64,000 nt of DNA from Scytalidium lignicola (Eukaryota > Ascomycota > Leotiomycetes): NCBI GenBank assembly GCA_002812745.2, contig NCSJ02000176.1:23109-87108 (forward strand), written 5' to 3'. Under the pieces are notes generated by a model. That model had not been told where the DNA came from, ran no database searches, and worked only from the letters and a program-made list of their open reading frames with translations. Both the position numbers and the translations under genes were made by a program. Shown piece by piece: positions 1-9,956 of the stretch; positions within the stretch are counted from its first letter, which is position 1, and the number at the start of each line of letters is the position of its first letter.

Positions 1-1242
1 CAGGCCGTCTTTGACGGCAGGGTTCCATTCTTTCCTTGGATTCTCCCTTTGAAATGCATACACAGCATTGTTGTAACTTTCGACCGTAGCAATGAACTTT
101 TCTCGGTTTTCTAGGCCCAACGGGACTAACTTGTCTGCAAGCTCAACGAGCGAGTTCCCCATGATACGATTAACTCGTGCTTCTCGGTATTCTTCATCAC
201 GTAGCCACGGGGTCATCTTCGAGTCCCATATCTGGAAAGCAGAGTGCCCTGGCTGTGCTAGAATTGCACGGCCAAACTTAGCATATGTGTAGTTCCGTAG
301 ATCCACACCTTCATCTACGAATCGCTCTCCAAGAGTATTCAGCATCAATCCTAGAGGGTACCCGGATTTGGTGAACTCATTTGATATTTCTCGATCACCA
401 GTGTTAGCTGGTGTGTTTGCATCCCATGCGACGGAGTGGCAGCCAGACCAATTGCCAGCTTGCTTAGCTGAAACATCCCGAATTGCAATCTCAAAACAAT
501 CACCGGTATTGAATGACGTGCCTCTCACTTTCGCGAGGTCCCACCCGGGGCCAAGGTATTGTGAGCGCATGCGTGGATTGCTCTCAAACCCCCCAGCAGC
601 CAGGACAACAGCACCTGTCCGGATAGTTGTCTCTTTTCCGTCTTGTTCAACGGCCACAGATACCACAGCTCCCATAGCAGGGTCGGTGATTAGCCGTGTC
701 AGAGATGTCGAATAGAATACTGATACACCATGTCGACGGGCTGCAGCTTTGTGGTCCTCGATGAGCCCCTTTCCTCCATCCTCCGTCTTGAGCGCCAATC
801 CTCCCCAAAATTTGATACGGCCGCCAACCTTGTAAGCTTGACGATTAAACGAAAGCTGGAATCTGATGCCATTACTGGCGAGCCACTTAATCGCCGAGTT
901 GGAGTCCTGTAAGAGAATCTTGCTGAGCTCGGGATCAGATCGCCCAGCACACACTCGGGCCATGTCGGCCGAGAAGTCATGGACTGTATATGGGTCTATA
1001 TCAATCAATCCTGCCGTAGCCTCATTCACATTGTTGACAATTGGAAGAAGGTCTGAGATGCCGTTGTGTACAGTCCTGTATGCCCCAGCCGTGAAGAAGG
1101 AATTCCCTCCTGCCCACTCCTCAGGGCATTTGTCAATGAGAACAACGTGCTTAGCCCCGGCCTGTGCTGCAGCAACGGCGGCAGAGAAGCCAGCATTGCC
1201 ACTGCCGGCAACCAGCACATCACAGTATGATGGTAGCACCAT
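1..1242 (-). CDS. FAD-dependent oxidoreductase, TcuA/fumarate-reductase-like (3' end outside window)
   Basis: The frame is open for 414 codons from the ATG at 1242 to the window edge, with no stop and no intron needed. The N-terminus has a Rossmann FAD-binding motif (GSGNAG, residues 13-18), followed by an EEWAGGNS stretch and AAGGFESN near residue 210. These match the FAD_binding_2 family, and the order of blocks most resembles bacterial tricarballylate dehydrogenase TcuA. Relatives include fumarate reductase flavoproteins and 3-ketosteroid dehydrogenases. Such enzymes oxidise or reduce a C-C bond alpha/beta to a carboxylate or ketone using FAD. The gene diverges from the SDR at 1650 with 407 bp between starts, and a citrate-type carrier lies 3 kb away, which makes a carboxylate substrate plausible. 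The substrate is inference; the flavoprotein fold is secure. The C-terminal end is not visible. Confidence 0.85.
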   Translation of the reverse strand, partial: MVLPSYCDVLVAGSGNAGFSAAVAAAQAGAKHVVLIDKCPEEWAGGNSFFTAGAYRTVHNGISDLLPIVNNVNEATAGLIDIDPYTVHDFSADMARVCAGRSDPELSKILLQDSNSAIKWLASNGIRFQLSFNRQAYKVGGRIKFWGGLALKTEDGGKGLIEDHKAAARRHGVSVFYSTSLTRLITDPAMGAVVSVAVEQDGKETTIRTGAVVLAAGGFESNPRMRSQYLGPGWDLAKVRGTSFNTGDCFEIAIRDVSAKQAGNWSGCHSVAWDANTPANTGDREISNEFTKSGYPLGLMLNTLGERFVDEGVDLRNYTYAKFGRAILAQPGHSAFQIWDSKMTPWLRDEEYREARVNRIMGNSLVELADKLVPLGLENREKFIATVESYNNAVYAFQRENPRKEWNPAVKDGL

Positions 1243-1649
1243 GGTGAGCAAGATGGATGAATAATAGTAAATAATCAATCAAGTAAGAATATTAAGGAAC
1301 TTCTAATATTCGGCATGTAGCTTTACACGAAATTTCAAGAGAATAAATAGCCTCGGCTAGGGATCAATATATTCTTAGTGTAAGCTCAGTCGGCCATTGA
1401 GAAAGTTAATTATCAGCTGATAAAACTCCTCCTTAGTTCAGATACCTTCATGCATGGAGAATAGAGTTTAGTGACTTGGTTGAGATCCACCACGGACGGA
1501 GTCTCACGGAGGCTCACTTCCCGTCGACCATTACCGTCTCGGCATCAACCTTTAGGGGCATATCAGACGTCTGAACTTCTTCCCGATCCCAACACACAGG
1601 CAAACAATCACCAAACAAGATTGTAATAAAATTTTTCTNAAAAAAAAAA
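1243..1649. promoter_or_regulatory. Shared divergent promoter between the flavoprotein and SDR genes
   Basis: This 407-bp spacer separates two divergent start codons, so it must hold both promoters. Around 1491-1517 there are clustered CGG triplets (ACGGACGGAG and CACGGAGG), the kind of half-site bound by Zn2Cys6 regulators. The SDR start is preceded by an A-rich tract containing an N at 1639. Site function is inferred only. Confidence 0.5.
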
Positions 1650-2496
1650 ATGGGTCGTCTTCAAGGAAAAGTTGCTCTCATCACCGGCGCTGGTTCAGGA
1701 TTCGGTGAGGCAATCGCCAAATCTTTTTCCAGAGAAGGAGCGCATGTTCTCGTTGCAGACATCGCAACTGCCAATGGTCAGCGCGTGGCCCAGGAAATCA
1801 CGGACGCCCGATCGAATGAGAGCTATGGGACTGCTGTCTTTGTGCAATTCGACTGTACAAAAAGCCAAGCTTGGAAGGAGGGGCTTAAGCTGGCACAAGA
1901 CCAATTTAGAAAACTGGACATCGTGGTGAATAATGCAGGAACGACGTACACCAAGAAACCAAGCACCGAAGTGACCGAGGACGAATTTGACAAGATTGTC
2001 GCCGTCAACATGAAGAGTATCTACCACAGCGTAGTCATCGTGATGCCGTATTTCGCGCAGCGAAAGTCCGGCATCTACATAAACACCTCCTCAGTAGCCG
2101 GCTACAAGACACGTGCCGGTCAGGTGTTCTATGGGGGAACCAAGGGATTTCTCAACACAGTGAGTTCCATTCCCCATTCTCCGCCCCACGTCCACCGCAA
2201 CTGACTATGGAACGAAAAACTCATAGGTCACTCAAGGACTGGCTGCTGAATGGGGCCCATCTAATATCCGGGTAAATTCTATCTGCCCGCTTCGAAGTGC
2301 GACCGGTCTATTGGAGAAATTCTCCGGCGTGCCAGATACTCCTGAGGAACGGGAGCGGTTTGCCCAGACGGTACCCTTGAGAAGAATGGGAGATGTAGAG
2401 AGCATCGCCAATGCAGCCGTCTATCTCGCTAGTGACGAAGCTGGTTTTGTGACGGGCGTGAATCTGCCCGTTGATGGGGGACGATTGACAGTATAG
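1650..2496 (+). CDS. Classical short-chain dehydrogenase/reductase (259 aa, one intron)
   Basis: Coding exons are 1650-2159 and 2227-2496. The 67-bp intron starts GTGAGT and ends TAG, with a CTGAC branch-like site. The joined protein has the full classical SDR signature: TGAGSGFG (residues 12-19) for the dinucleotide, NNAG (94-97), catalytic Ser148, Tyr161 and Lys165, and a C-terminal LPVDGG. Length is normal for a FabG/glucose-1-dehydrogenase-type SDR. Such enzymes are soluble NAD(P)(H)-dependent alcohol or ketone oxidoreductases. The substrate cannot be read from sequence. It is divergently paired with the flavoprotein, consistent with consecutive redox steps. Nothing looks broken. Confidence 0.9.
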
Positions 2497-2865
2497 GAGG
2501 AGCATTGGACCTCAGTCCGAGGAGAAGGGGTCTGGTGTGCGTTGGCCCGATAGAAGGCCTTTCTAAGGAACTCTAAGTCCTTCGGGACGGTCCTGGTTCA
2601 AAATACAGTGTAATGCATGGGCAGGATATCTAGATCCGTATATAGAATGTTACTCTCCAATTACGCTGAAACATGACACCCTTATAACTATTAGATGTAA
2701 CAATGACTCGTGTCACTAGTTGAAAAGAAAACCTAAATCGTTTAAGGACTGTATGAAGACCATTGTCAGAGTCTTGGAATAGCTTTGCGCCTCTACAAAA
2801 CCACATCAATGAGGAATACGGTAGCCATTGACTACTTGTCGACTGCCTGAACTCACGATAGCTAA

Positions 2866-3307
2866 CGAACTAGGGGACAGAAGTCCGTGGTTTACAAGGG
2901 TTCAAGAACACTAATTCTATTGATTAATTAGGTGTAGATTACTTACGTCTTTTTCCTAATTCCTGTACTTAATACTCGTACTTCTTTATCAGGCCATCTA
3001 TTCATTGTTATGGTAATTTATCTTATTTTTCTATTATAGCTAACATTATCTCAGTTTCAGTCGTAAGTTAGATTTGGCATTTGTAAATCGTCTGCTTAAT
3101 TCTCCTTTAGCATTTCTTAATAAAATCCATATCTGAAGAGATCGCAAAGTGTGAAAACAATAGAATACTATAATTTGCATGTTATCTGGCAGAACATCCA
3201 TTTTAATAGAGAAATAAGTGAGTTGAGGTGGTAGAGGCACTAGAAAAATGAGGTTGTTACAGCCTCTGAGAACCCCTGTAAACCACGGACTTCTGTTCCC
3301 TAGTTCG
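2866..3307. mobile_element. MITE, Harbinger/Tourist-like, 442 bp with TAA target duplication
   Basis: About 37 bp at 2866-2902 recur inverted at 3271-3307 with only a few mismatches; both ends carry CGAACTAGGG, ACAGAAGTCCG and TGGTTTACA. The element is flanked on both sides by TAA (2863-2865 and 3308-3310), which fits the 3-bp TWA duplication of PIF/Harbinger transposons. The interior is AT-rich with no convincing open frame, so it is non-autonomous. The superfamily is inferred from the target duplication alone. Confidence 0.8.
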
Positions 3308-3925
3308 TAAGTTCACCGTTGTATACATGAGCTCTGTACAGCCATACAATCAGACTATTACATTCAAGTCATCGTACCGCCAATCTCTCTCATGAATTCC
3401 ATTTATAACGAATACACGATACGAACCTATATCGAAGGAAAGATATATGGTGAAGAAATAGAATAAAAGCAGTAGTTTAAGCCTCCTGAGGCCGGCTTAG
3501 AATACCATGATTGAACAGGAATACACAATTAAAAACAAAAGGGTGTCACCAGATGCTAGGAAACCATGTAAGATACTGGGTGAAACGTAGTTTCAGAGGT
3601 TCACGGACAGCTACCACAGGTCTTGATTGCAGAGAAGGGTTAGGGTATATTGAAAGATACTCTAGCGTACAAAATCGGTCTGAGTCTGACATGGCCTACT
3701 GGCCAATAGTTGATTTTATAACACAGAGATGTTAGTGTAGGTACAAACTACACGAGAGCCCAAAGGTTATAATGTCTTCAAAATCAAGATCATACATAAT
3801 CTGTTTTAAGCCAGATATAGGAAAGGGTGTGATGGGAGGAGAGTACAGGAGGCCCTGAAGGCTTTGATTAGATGTATTTAGTACAGTTTTATAGCTGCTC
3901 CAGGCGTCTCGGAATCTTATGACTA

Positions 3926-3946
3926 AATCAATCAATCAATCAATCA
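3926..3946. repeat. AATC tetranucleotide microsatellite
   Basis: Five perfect AATC units lie in the otherwise featureless 3311-4294 spacer upstream of the mitochondrial carrier. Apart from this tract and ordinary promoter-like AT-rich sequence I see nothing else in that spacer. Confidence 0.8.
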
Positions 3947-4294
3947 TGAGGATTACGGTATATCCTCTTCTTTTTGCCGACTCCACTTGGGAAAGCCCTT
4001 GATATTTACGGATAGTTAGGGTAAGAAGAGAATCACCTTCGAGGAGTCCGGATGATGTACTAAGTACGCCATGTCTAGTCACAAGCAACTGAGTCGCTCG
4101 AAATCAAGACTAATTCTACGACGACGGGCGTTCATGCTCCGAAGAAGATCTGGATTTGTAAATCAAGAGCCGGAAATTCTCCTCCGCAATTTCTAAGGCG
4201 AATCATATACATATCAGCATACCATCATGATTGTCCTCGTCATTGATATCTCGTACGAACAACAACATTGCCCAGTCACGAGCGCTGACAAAGC

Positions 4295-5333
4295 ATGAAG
4301 CCGTCTATTCCTCCATCGAGTAGCGGGCATGGCACCACCAAGGTAAGAGTCATGGGCGAATGAGAAGATCCTGAAGGCTTCTGTTAACTGATGGAACAGA
4401 CTAGTTCGCCACCGATCTCCCTTGCCTCGGGTGCGACTGCAGGCGGCGTCGAAGGACTGGTAACGGTGAGTGGAGGACTACATAACACGCCCAGTAAATG
4501 GGATGAAAACTTTTGCCCCAGCTCTACCCTAACATCGTTAGTATCCTTTCGAGTTCGCCAAAACAAGTGTGCAGCAGCGCAGCAACTACGGTTCCTCCAA
4601 CCCCATTCGCGTCATTCTCCAAGTGGTTCGTTCCCAAGGCCCCGGTGCCTTGTACGTTGGATGTAGCTCCATGGTGCTGGGTACGGTGGTCAAGGATGGA
4701 GTCCGGTTCCTCTGCTACGACAGCATCAAGGCAAGACTAGCTGGGCAGTCTGGAAGTGTCTCCTTGATCGGTGGTATCATCGCAGGAATGGGCGCAGGTG
4801 TGGCTGAAAGTGTTCTGGCCGTCACACCCAGTGAACGGATCAAAACCGCCTTGATCGATGATGCGAGGGGTCAGAAGCGGCTGCGGAATGGGTTGCACGC
4901 TGTCAGCTTCATCGTCCGGAATCAGGGGTTAGCCGGCCTGTACCAGGGTCTCGCGGCCACAACGATGAAACAAGCGGCCACCTCGGCCGTCCGAATGGGG
5001 AGTTATAATGCCTTGAAAGAGCTCACGCGGAGGGCTGGATGGAAGGGAAATACCGCGACGACGTTCTTGATGGGAGCTTGTGCTGGAGCGGTTACCATGT
5101 ACGCGACGCAGCCGCTCGACTCCATTAAGACGCGGTCACAAGCCCTAGGCGCGGCGGGTACTTGGCGGGCCTTCCAGGATATTGTGCGGGACCATGGGGT
5201 CTGGGGGCTTTGGCGGGGTAGCACGATGCGACTGGGTCGGTTGTTGATGGGTGGCGGCATCGTCTTTTCCGTCTACGAGAACGTGCATTCTCTCTATTCC
5301 GACATCGCAGCTCGAGGCACAGTTGCCCCGTGA
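4295..5333 (+). CDS. Mitochondrial tricarboxylate (citrate) carrier, CTP1-like (301 aa)
   Basis: Exons are 4295-4342, 4400-4465 and 4542-5333; the introns of 57 and 76 bp are in phase. The third exon begins at TATCCT, which restores the first carrier signature, YPFEFAK. The other two signatures are TPSERIK and QPLDSIK, giving the three repeats expected of the SLC25 family. The repeat wording, including LIDDARG after the second signature, resembles yeast Ctp1. Such proteins sit in the inner mitochondrial membrane and exchange citrate, isocitrate or another carboxylate for malate or citrate. The gene may be the housekeeping CTP1 or a dedicated paralogue like the cis-aconitate carrier of itaconate clusters. 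Its place beside a TcuA-like flavoprotein makes the second option worth testing. Confidence 0.85.
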
Positions 5334-6297
5334 CCCACTTCACCGGAGTTTTCGGCAGATGCAAGATAAGCATAACTTATACGGAGTATTGTAAGGGACT
5401 AAGCTCTTTTAGCTTAACATGAGGGGAAAAGTTCATGTCTTCAGGAGTATTGGAGGCTGCGGGGCACAAGATAGCAATATTACAATATTAGGTACTACAG
5501 TAATACACTTCATGCCACGTAACTGTGGAGCATCAGACGTTCCGTTTCCGCACGGATCGTTGTTGTCCGCCGTTGGAGAGAATCGTGCCTCTGCTTACGA
5601 CGACATACACTACTGATCAGGGTTGGTTCGGCGTTAAGTCGTGTTCGGAGATACGATCAGAGCCACCCTGTACAGTAGCATAATTGATACTGGATACTAG
5701 ATCCTAACCAGACGTGTACTGTATGTATGTTAGTCGGCAAATGCCATACTGTAGTATTCTCCTCAACAATACAGCTCCTAATCGTACTATACCTTAACTC
5801 TGCAGTACAATAAGTCCAGAATACGGAATCATACAATCTCTCGTGAGATACTCAATTTTTATTCTAAACGTCCTTATTCCTTTGATTGCTCCTTTGCATA
5901 CTCTAATCAAAAATTATAATGTGTTGCCAAGTTTAATAAGACTCTTAATGTTTTATTTATCTTCACTGAAAACTGAAAGTTATATACAACGATAATAATT
6001 AGCAAAATTAGAGAGAGAAAAAAGGCCGTACTTATTACTTCCTCTAGTAGTAGACATGCTTTGCCCATTTAATACATCTCATTTCTAAATTGCAAATCAG
6101 AATAGAGCAATTGCAGAATCTTTTCTAGCGTAGGTATTTCGTGACGGACGGGTCGCCTACAGAGACATAGAAACCAACTGTGAAAGAGAACGATATTTCA
6201 TTAGCTAATATTTGAATGCCAAATAACAAGTAACTAACTGGCATCATCTCCAAAACGGCTATCTTGATAAAAGAGACCAGAATCGGTTTACGTAATG
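5334..6297. other. Intergenic spacer between convergent genes
   Basis: This 964-bp stretch holds the 3' ends of the carrier and the hydrolase. It is increasingly AT-rich toward 6 kb. I see no open frame with coding character and no repeat. Confidence 0.6.
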
Positions 6298-7611
6298 TTA
6301 GTTATTCTCGGCCGTATGGGCCTCCTTGATGAAGTCCAGGCCTTTCAAGAAATACGGAAGGAACACTTTGGGATCTTCGGTCATCGGGAAGTGTCCTAAC
6401 CCTTTCATCTCTGTAAATACGGCACCTGGTATCTTTGCGGCAGTGGCTCTGCTTAATGTCGGTGTGCAGCTATAATCATATTCACCGGTCAACATATATA
6501 CGGGACATCGCTTTGTATCGATGAGATGGACTCGGTCACGTCCATCCCATGATTCGAAGTAGAACTGCAAGTCGCCTGGGAAAACCTTGGCTGCCTGTGA
6601 TGAGTAGATCCACCAGATCAAGCGATGGTACATTGCGGGTGACGTGGGGGAGATCATGCCGCAGACACGCTCCGGGTTCAAGATAGACTCGCCCAAGTCC
6701 GCACCCATGCCGTAAATGGGCGGCGAGGTAGGGAGGTGATCACAACCTTCACATGGGATCACACCGCTCACGCCCAGTTCTGCCGCCCGGATTGCAACGG
6801 CTAGGCAAACATGACCTCCCATGCTAGCACCAGAGACGATGGGCCTGCTGAGATTCAATTTCCGAATGAACTGCCTGATTACATCGATATATGAATCTTC
6901 ATCCAGGCCATAACCTTCGGGGAGGGTCTTCGTCCCTGGAAAAGATCGACCATGACCAGGAAGGTCAAAGGCGTACATCGTACACCGTTCTTGGAGTACT
7001 TTGTTGTTCAGGAGAGAATGAAGCTGTCTAGCATCCGCACCGGCTGTGTGGAGCAGTAAAACCGCTTGGGGCCCGGTGCCAGCCATGTCGTAGAAGATTT
7101 TACACCTTCCAAACCGCAGAGTGTCGATCCAGGTGTATCGACCGACGATACTGTCCTCATCAGCCTCGTCGTCGTCGTAGAATACAGCCTCGAGAGGAGG
7201 TTTCGTCCGATTATGGAGCACATCTCGGATGAGATCCAGAACCAGTCGCCACACCCGGGCATTTTTGGCGGCAGCTTCAAAGTCCCCTTCGATCTTTACA
7301 CCATTCTCCGGGCCCAGACAGCGCATCATTCCCCAGTAGCTCTGGAAAGGCGCCCGAGGCTGCGTAGCAAAAAATTCCCGCCACGCATCCTCTGGCGCAG
7401 TGAGTGCAAAGGCTTCATCCCCAGACGCCCCTTCTGAAATGGTGAAAGATCCTTGTTGCACTCTCACGTGGATGAGATTTGGGCCTTCACTTTTCAAGGC
7501 AAAGTGGATGTCACGACCTGCTGCAGATATCGCAAGTTCGGGGTCTGCATTGAGAGCAGCTCCAACACCTTGCAGAGCTTGTTTGATAGAATCGACAAAA
7601 ATAGATGACAT
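6298..7611 (-). CDS. Alpha/beta hydrolase with N-terminal SCP2-like region (437 aa)
   Basis: The open frame extends to 7776, but I choose the ATG at 7611, which has a CACC context and removes a non-conserved 55-residue leader. Residues 1-135 look like a small lipid-binding SCP2-type module. From about 160 an alpha/beta hydrolase core follows, with a YAFDLPGHG strand (213-221), nucleophile elbow GASMGG (Ser263), acid candidate Asp379 in GEYDY, and His407 in GLGHF. So the triad is complete. The family covers ester hydrolases, C-C hydrolases and related enzymes; the substrate is unknown. The gene is divergent from the MFS permease at 8147 with 535 bp between starts, which suggests co-regulation of uptake and first cleavage. 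No intron is needed. The SCP2 assignment is tentative; the hydrolase is secure. Confidence 0.85.
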   Translation of the reverse strand: MSSIFVDSIKQALQGVGAALNADPELAISAAGRDIHFALKSEGPNLIHVRVQQGSFTISEGASGDEAFALTAPEDAWREFFATQPRAPFQSYWGMMRCLGPENGVKIEGDFEAAAKNARVWRLVLDLIRDVLHNRTKPPLEAVFYDDDEADEDSIVGRYTWIDTLRFGRCKIFYDMAGTGPQAVLLLHTAGADARQLHSLLNNKVLQERCTMYAFDLPGHGRSFPGTKTLPEGYGLDEDSYIDVIRQFIRKLNLSRPIVSGASMGGHVCLAVAIRAAELGVSGVIPCEGCDHLPTSPPIYGMGADLGESILNPERVCGMISPTSPAMYHRLIWWIYSSQAAKVFPGDLQFYFESWDGRDRVHLIDTKRCPVYMLTGEYDYSCTPTLSRATAAKIPGAVFTEMKGLGHFPMTEDPKVFLPYFLKGLDFIKEAHTAENN

Positions 7612-8146
7612 GGTGCTACCACGTGAGACCAGATATCCGTGACTCGAGTGAGTGCTCCAAGGTATCGTTAGCAGCGATCCGAACGACAGATATACTGCTC
7701 GACCACCATTCGCGCTAGTCGGCTCACAACTACCGCCAGCTCGATCTGGTTCAGGATCTAGATCAAATGCTTGCAAATTGATGGCAGCGTCACATCCAAG
7801 GCACTAGATGGTAGGTCGTAACGGACAGTCCCCGCCCGCGCGCGGTGTTTCGTGCTCCGCCGACAGGATCTCTTGCCTCACAGAACCTGGGGTAAATGTT
7901 TATCTTTCCCTCTTCTGTGGAGGCTCTGTTGATCTGATAGCCGTCTCACTGGCTACGGAATCGGAATTGGGTATAGACTTAACCCCGCGGCAACCCCAGA
8001 ACCCACAGCAATATCACACCCCCTAACACTACGCCCCTCTTGTTTTCGTCTGGGGAGCCGTCTATAAAGGCTGAGACGCCCTGCTAGATAAGATCTTCTT
8101 CCATTAAACCAATGTATAGTGGCCCCCTTGCAATCGATAGCCCATC
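7612..8146. promoter_or_regulatory. Shared divergent promoter between hydrolase and MFS permease
   Basis: The 535-bp spacer lies between two divergent starts. A TATAAAG box is at 8063-8069, about 78 bp upstream of the permease ATG. GC-rich motifs with CGG/CCG triplets occur near 7815-7865 (for example ACGGACAGTCC), partly resembling the CGG cluster in the 1243-1649 promoter. Shared regulation is inferred. Confidence 0.5.
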
Positions 8147-9956
8147 ATGGACATTCAGGAGAAAGAAGACATTCAGACGCAACACAAAGAGGGGGCAGTT
8201 GGGACATTCATAGATGATCGAGATGAGTACGAGCATCTCCTAACCAAGTTCGATGCGACACGTCAGAAAAAACTCCTGCGGAAGATCGATTGGCGATTGC
8301 TTCCTGTATTGACCATCTTCTATCTGGTGTCATTTATGGATCGATCAAATATCGGCAACGCAAGACTTCAAGGTCTGGAAGCTGATCTCCATCTTACACC
8401 CGGTCAATTCAACTGGTATAACAAAGCCATATCCACTGTCTCTACTGTACAGTTCTTCGATGGGTACTGATACCTACTAGGTGTCTGACGATTTTCTTTA
8501 TTCCCTACGGCTTGTTCGAGGTTCCAAGCAATCTGATTCTCAAGTTCACCAAACCATCCATATGGCTGCCAGCCATCATGACCGCATGGGGTGTGGTGTA
8601 AGTCTCTTCCTGCTCCAGATACCTCCTCTCCCATGTTTGCCTACCCACGATCGATGGAGGCAGGAGAATTCGACTCCTTTGAATTATGTACAGTGTCATG
8701 GCTAAAACTAGATTTCTTAGGATGATGTGTTCAGGATGGACGCAAAACTACTCCGGCATGCTAGCTGCACGATTCTTTCTTGGAGTAGCGGAAGCTGGTC
8801 TATTCCCTGGAGCAACGTATCTCTGTACCACGTGGTATCTTCGATACGAGCAGCATTTCCGTGTTGCTCTCTTCTACACCGCCGCGAGCTTAGCAGGCTC
8901 CTTCTCAGGCCTTCTTGCGTATGGGATTGGCTTCATGGACGGTACAATCCGCTGAACCCACCTTGGAAGTTGTCCGTACTGACTATGGCGTAGGGATACG
9001 AGGCTACAGTGGCTGGCGATGGATTTTTATTCTGGAGGGCCTCTTAACGATCATCGTGGCACTGGTATCGATCTTTTTCATCTGTGATACCCCAGCAGAT
9101 GCAAAATGGCTCACTGAAGAAGAGAGGAGATTCATTATACTACGACTCCAGTTTGATGGCCATGAGCGTGGATATACGGAACCTGAGTTCAAGATGAAAT
9201 ATCTAGTTCAGGCATTTACCGATATGAAGGTTTACCTGGGCTGTGTGAGTTCTGATAAATAGGTTGTGATATATGATGCGGTGCTAATACAATCTCGCCT
9301 AGATCATGTTCTTCACCATCTCCACAGGAACCTATTCACTCTCATATAGTCTGCCAACAACCATTAATCTTCTTGGTTATACTGCTGCCAATGCCCAACT
9401 TCTCACTATCCCAATCTATGCATTCGCCTGCATTATGTGCATTCTTAACGCTATTATTGCTGACAAGATCGCGAAACGCTTCCAAGCCATTGTTATCCCC
9501 TATTTTATTGGTTTGGCTGGAGTCATCATATGCTTGGTGGTTCACCCCGAAGAAAAGCCTGGGGTGATTTACTTTGCCATGTTCCTCGTGGCCAGCGGCT
9601 TGTTTCCTACAACCCCGGCAATTGTCTGTTGGATCTCGAACAATGTGGCTGGTCAGTGGAAACGATCTATTGGGATGGCTCTTGAATTCACATTAGGAAA
9701 TCTGATCGGAGGTGTCGTTGGGTCCAATATATTTCTCGCGCGGGAATCCCCGTCCTTTCGCACGGCGTACCTGGTTCTAGCAAGCTTTTTCTCAGTCGGC
9801 ATTGTGACTTCGACCACTCAACTTTGGCTGCTGACCTCGGCGAACCGAAAAAAGGAGCGACTGATTGAAGCTACTCCTTTGGAAGATCAAGAGAGGCTAG
9901 ATATGGAGTGGAAGGATGAAGGTGACAAGAGTCCGTTCTTTAGGTATACCTTGTGA
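8147..9956 (+). CDS. MFS permease, Dal5-type anion:cation symporter (503 aa, five exons)
   Basis: Exons are 8147-8415, 8481-8597, 8721-8941, 8994-9244 and 9303-9956; all junctions are GT-AG and in phase. The first donor is GTATAA after codon 89, which joins FNW to CLTIFFIPYG as the family requires. Other hallmarks are FYLVSFMDRSNIGNA (TM1), FEVPSN (TM2), RFFLGVAEAGLFPG (TM4) and GYSGWRWIF (TM6). Length is normal for the allantoate/nicotinate (Dal5/Tna1) family, which imports small organic anions by proton symport at the plasma membrane. The substrate cannot be assigned. Its divergent pairing with the hydrolase and proximity to carboxylate-type enzymes suggest uptake of the substrate of this island. 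All exons are intact. Confidence 0.9.

Noticed and set aside
866..1264. Plus-strand open frame opposite the flavoprotein gene
   Set aside because: The minus strand shows a conserved FAD-binding protein; the plus frame is its shadow.
8464..8480. A 17-bp intron in the MFS permease
   Set aside because: Too short; a donor at 8416 gives a normal 65-bp intron and restores the conserved FNWCLTIFF sequence.
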